Shown in pieces: positions 7,219-9,451 of a DNA stretch of 9,451 nucleotides. Source of the DNA: Planctomycetaceae bacterium. Lineage in GTDB: Bacteria > Planctomycetota > Planctomycetia > Pirellulales > Thermoguttaceae. Numbering within the stretch: position 1 is the stretch's first letter; every line of letters begins with the position of its first letter. The stretch lies in contig JAITKS010000041.1 of assembly GCA_031278315.1 (NCBI GenBank), positions 1 through 9,451 of the forward strand. Reading direction: 5' to 3'. The notes under the pieces are model-generated. The model saw only the letters and a list, made by a program, of their open reading frames with translations, was not told where the DNA came from and did no database searches. The position numbers and the translations under genes are program-made.

Positions 7219-8841
7219 TTATCTTTTATTTTTTATTGGTTCATAAACGTGATCGCGTTTGTTTAGTACTTTTGCTTCGGTTATTTCGTCGATAGTACTA
7301 ACGGGAGTGTCTGTATCGCTTGGGTCAACTCTTTGGATTTCTGCCAGAACTTCTATCCCCTCGACTACACGTCCGAAAACCGTATGACGTTCATCAAGAT
7401 GATCAGTTTTGACAAACGTTAAAAAGAATTGCGAACCGTTAGTGTTTGCTCCCGAGTTAGCCATACTCAACGAACCGCGAAAATGTTTTCTTGCATCCGG
7501 TTTTCTGCATTCGTCATCGATACTATATCCGAGCCCGTTTCTGTTTTTGCCTCCTTGTGCCATGAATTTCGGTAAGACACGATGAAATTTCGTACCGTTA
7601 TAATATTTTTTCTCAACTAGCGAAATAAAATTCGCTACTGAATTAGGAGCTTCATTTTCAAACAATTCAACAACAATTCGTCCTTTAGTTGTATTTAATT
7701 CGACACTAGGCAATTTTGTTTTTGGGTCTTTGCCGGCTTCCGATTCTGCCGACCGGATTTGTTTTTCTTTCTCCCATTCCGATTTTATTTTTGGAATTTG
7801 TTTGCTCCAGTTAATAAAATTTTCAGCTAGAATTTGTTCTTTTGAGATTCTTTCGCCGCTGTTCGGCTTTACCGATTGTAAAGACTTTATAAATTCATCA
7901 AACGATTTATTTTCCTTTGCAATTTTTAACCACAATTCCGCTTCGTCGAGATCGCAAGTCATTATCGCTGCCAATCCCGAATATGTGTACAAAACGTTTG
8001 CATCCGGCGGAATACCCTTGTCAACAATAGATTTGAAAATTTTAACTGTAACTTCAAAATTGTCTCTATTAAATTCAGATACCAATATGCTAAACAAAAA
8101 ATTGTTGACAAAAATACTACGGTTAGGCGACTCATTGTACGCATCAATTCCGACATCGAGCATTGATGTCCACAATTTTTTTCCTTCATCTAGCAATGCA
8201 TGAAATTCCTTATCAATTTCTATTGCCCGTTCAGGTTTCGCATTGATATACTCAACTTTTAATTTGTTGAGCTTTTTAATAATGTCAGCGTATTTGTCAT
8301 ATTGGTTCATAAACTCTTTATTTTTTGCGCCGAGATTAGCGGCTTCTGGTTTCGTTGTTATAATTCCTGATTCTTCTTTTGCTGCTGTTGAATTAACAGT
8401 ATTTGAATCAGTTTTAGACTCAATTTGATTTACCAATTTCGTATCGTTTTTCGTTTCAGTTTCTTTAACAGTTTCAGGTTCTTTGACAGTTTCGGGTTCT
8501 TTGACAGTTTCAGGTTCTTTGACAGTTTCAGGTTCTTTGACAGTTTCGGGTTCTTTGACAGTTTCAGGTTCTTTGACAGTTTCGGGTTCTTTGACAGTTT
8601 CGGGTTCTTTGACAGTTTCGGGTTCTTTGACAGTTTCGGGTTCTTTGACCTCAGTTGCCGGTTGTGCGGAAGTCATTTGAATTGTTGTAACGAAAATTGC
8701 TAAACAACAAAAAGCATGACCTAATAAACGTGTCAACTTCGCGAAAAAACACGAAAAATTATTTCTGAATTTTGAGTTGCCGGACAATTCAAGATTCAGT
8801 TTGTTAAACGGTTTTGGTAACGGAAAGATTGAAATTTTCAT
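7219..8841 (-). CDS. Exported cyclophilin-type peptidyl-prolyl cis-trans isomerase with hexapeptide repeats
   Basis: This 540-residue protein probably assists folding outside the cytoplasm by isomerising Xaa-Pro bonds. A long n-region precedes a hydrophobic core at about 39-53 and a likely cleavage after TSA (57-59). Residues 66-125 are ten copies of KEPETV, a charged spacer, followed by a degenerate KETETK. Residues of about 160-350 are a helical, possibly TPR-like domain without recognisable catalytic motifs. From about 375 to 530 lies a complete cyclophilin domain: KFHRV with catalytic R421, FMAQGG with Q429, GSLSMANSGANTNGSQFFLTF at 456-476, and HLDERHTVFGRV at 481-492. The key active-site residues are all present, so activity is expected. 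The C-terminus is short and basic. No Shine-Dalgarno sequence precedes the ATG at 8841-8839. A long hairpin follows the stop codon. Client proteins are unknown. Confidence 0.93.
   Translation of the reverse strand: MKISIFPLPKPFNKLNLELSGNSKFRNNFSCFFAKLTRLLGHAFCCLAIFVTTIQMTSAQPATEVKEPETVKEPETVKEPETVKEPETVKEPETVKEPETVKEPETVKEPETVKEPETVKEPETVKETETKNDTKLVNQIESKTDSNTVNSTAAKEESGIITTKPEAANLGAKNKEFMNQYDKYADIIKKLNKLKVEYINAKPERAIEIDKEFHALLDEGKKLWTSMLDVGIDAYNESPNRSIFVNNFLFSILVSEFNRDNFEVTVKIFKSIVDKGIPPDANVLYTYSGLAAIMTCDLDEAELWLKIAKENKSFDEFIKSLQSVKPNSGERISKEQILAENFINWSKQIPKIKSEWEKEKQIRSAESEAGKDPKTKLPSVELNTTKGRIVVELFENEAPNSVANFISLVEKKYYNGTKFHRVLPKFMAQGGKNRNGLGYSIDDECRKPDARKHFRGSLSMANSGANTNGSQFFLTFVKTDHLDERHTVFGRVVEGIEVLAEIQRVDPSDTDTPVSTIDEITEAKVLNKRDHVYEPIKNKR
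8454..8651. repeat. 18-bp coding tandem repeat in the isomerase gene (10 units plus 1 degenerate)
   Basis: Ten 18-bp units start at 8472 and recur exactly every 18 bases to 8651, with a diverged eleventh unit at 8454-8471. Each unit encodes one KEPETV register on the minus strand. Units differ only at one site: the proline codon is CCT in units 1, 3, 4 and 6 and CCC in the other six (numbered from 8472 upward). The last unit also diverges in its final two bases. Such near-identity implies recent expansion by slippage or unequal exchange, always in frame. Confidence 0.95.
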
Positions 8842-9222
8842 ATTTTTAATGTTTTTAAATTACTCTTACTTTATAGTTTGATTTACCTGTTTACTTATTG
8901 GAAATCAGGTTTTACTGAATACAGTTTTGTATCGCCGAAATTACTAGTACGATACGTATTACTTGTAAGGTTCTTGTAAGAGTGTATTTGTTCGTGTATA
9001 GTTTGGATCAACATGATGTCAGCCGATGATAAGATGATAAGAAGTCAAGAAGACAATTCCTATATCAATTCTTTTCGACGTATGTTGAATTACGATTGTT
9101 CGGTAATATACAGATAGTCCAAGTTTTCACAACCCCCCTAGCAAATGCGGAAGAGTATAAATTCTCATTAATATAATAATTGAAATTGTTGTATAGTAAT
9201 ATTTCCGCAAATTTTTTTAATT
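8842..9222. other. Gene-poor region upstream of the isomerase gene
   Basis: About 380 bases without a supported gene. A TATAAA at 8875-8870 on the minus strand, 29 bases before the isomerase start, could be a -10 element, but no convincing -35 accompanies it. TAGTACGATACGT at 8945-8957 is an inverted copy of 7143-7155. CTTGTAAG occurs twice at about 8962-8980. A 34-codon frame on the plus strand at 9013-9117 has no supporting evidence beyond its ATG. Confidence 0.5.
8945..8957. repeat. 13-bp inverted copy of the isomerase 3' hairpin arm
   Basis: TAGTACGATACGT is the exact reverse complement of 7143-7155, one arm of the hairpin after the isomerase stop codon. The two sites thus flank the isomerase gene in opposite orientation, about 100 bases upstream of its start and 65 bases past its end. 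Confidence 0.6.
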
Positions 9223-9253
9223 GTAATATATCAGTGTAATATTTTTTTTATTA

Positions 9254-9296
9254 ACCACAGAGGACACAGAGAACACAGAGAAATCAGAGAAATCAG
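9254..9296. repeat. Purine-rich CACAGAG / AATCAGAG short repeats
   Basis: The run contains ACCACAGAGGACACAGAG, then GAACACAGAG, then two AAATCAG words. The same type of sequence is familiar as a dispersed intergenic repeat in several environmental bacterial genomes. It encodes nothing here and forms the filler of the right-edge element. Confidence 0.7.
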
Positions 9297-9363
9297 ATTT
9301 TGTAATTTTAGATTTTAGATTTTAAATTTAAGTGAATTACTAAAAAATATTTTAGCTGGGAAC

Positions 9364-9380
9364 GCAGGCGTCCCGCCTGC
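9364..9380. repeat. Perfect GC-rich hairpin, GCAGGCG-TCC-CGCCTGC
   Basis: A 7-bp perfect stem with a 3-base loop, preceded by GGAAC and followed by a 16-bp AT-rich palindrome, TTTTTTGTACAAAAAA (9384-9399). Its left arm and flank match the reverse complement of 7088-7100. On the plus strand the hairpin is followed by ATCTTTTTT and could act as a terminator. Confidence 0.75.
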
Positions 9381-9410
9381 ATCTTTTTTGTACAAAAAAC
9401 GCCTAAAAAT

Positions 9411-9427
9411 GCGGTCGAGACGACCGC
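9411..9427. repeat. Perfect GC-rich hairpin, GCGGTCG-AGA-CGACCGC
   Basis: A 7-bp perfect stem with a 3-base loop, the same cassette as at 362-378 (one base different) and as at 7032-7048 (inverted). Here, unlike the other two, the stem is perfect on both strands. Confidence 0.75.
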
Positions 9428-9451
9428 GATCCCGAAAACAATAAATTATTC

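Larger units (their letters stand above)
9223..9451. repeat. Left-edge element, copy 2 (cut by the window end)
   Basis: The stretch 9223-9249 matches 132-158 at 25 of 27 positions, and 9404-9451 matches 355-402 with five differences, both in the same orientation as copy 1. The interior is unrelated: instead of the heptamer array it holds ACCACAGAGGACACAGAG-type repeats (9254-9280), AAATCAGAG repeats, ATTTTAG repeats, and two perfect 7-bp GC-rich hairpins. The right terminal inverted repeat should lie just beyond the window. Confidence 0.6.

Noticed and set aside
8425..8703. Plus-strand open frames with repeated FFDSFRFFDSF or TVSGSL
   Set aside because: These are translations of the 18-bp repeat on the wrong strand. 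The minus-strand frame has a signal peptide and a complete cyclophilin domain, so it is the real gene.
8884..8894. Possible lipoprotein reading of the isomerase signal (AFCCLAIF)
   Set aside because: The coordinates given fall just upstream of the gene; the motif itself is at residues 43-50. The cysteines sit inside the hydrophobic core, not after a lipobox, and a normal cleavage site TSA-Q follows.
9013..9117. A 34-codon plus-strand frame starting MMSADDKMIRSQ
   Set aside because: It has no clear ribosome binding site, no recognisable motif, and a length common by chance in this composition. It is the opposite strand to all other genes.

Overview
The window is an AT-rich bacterial stretch. 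Four complete genes all lie on the minus strand, in transcription order: a secreted cyclophilin-type peptidyl-prolyl isomerase, the SMC-like nuclease subunit SbcC, a large membrane-anchored or secreted helical-repeat protein of unknown function, and a ferredoxin-nitroreductase fusion. A fifth minus-strand gene may begin at about position 58 and run off the left edge. Gene spacing (about 285, 336 and 99 bases) does not suggest a tight operon, and no shared pathway links the products.

The organism cannot be fixed from this sequence. Three features fit a planctomycete-like or related environmental bacterium: unusually long n-regions before the signal hydrophobic cores, mostly absent Shine-Dalgarno sequences, and intergenic palindromic modules (GCGGTCGAGACGGCCGC, GCAGGCGTCCCGCCTGC, ACCACAGAGGACACAGAG). 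The low GC content would be atypical for well-known planctomycetes, so this is a low-confidence inference.

Layout: 1-130 holds a possible gene start. 132-416 is a nested inverted-repeat element. 437-1234 is the nitroreductase. 1334-3298 is the unknown helical protein. 3299-3634 is a spacer with small repeats and a 9-bp hairpin. 3635-6934 is sbcC. 6935-7218 holds a 137-bp MITE-like element and a long hairpin just after the isomerase gene. 7219-8841 is the isomerase, with ten 18-bp tandem repeats near its start. 8842-9222 is gene-poor. 9223-9451 is a second copy of the left-edge element, cut by the window end.

The most interesting material is intergenic. A modular, non-coding element family with shared hairpin cassettes but different fillers appears at both edges, and related cassettes occur inside a differently bounded element in the middle. 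I found no convincing new multi-gene defence or metabolic system. The nearest to an anomaly among the genes are the sbcC without an adjacent sbcD and the repeat-bearing isomerase.
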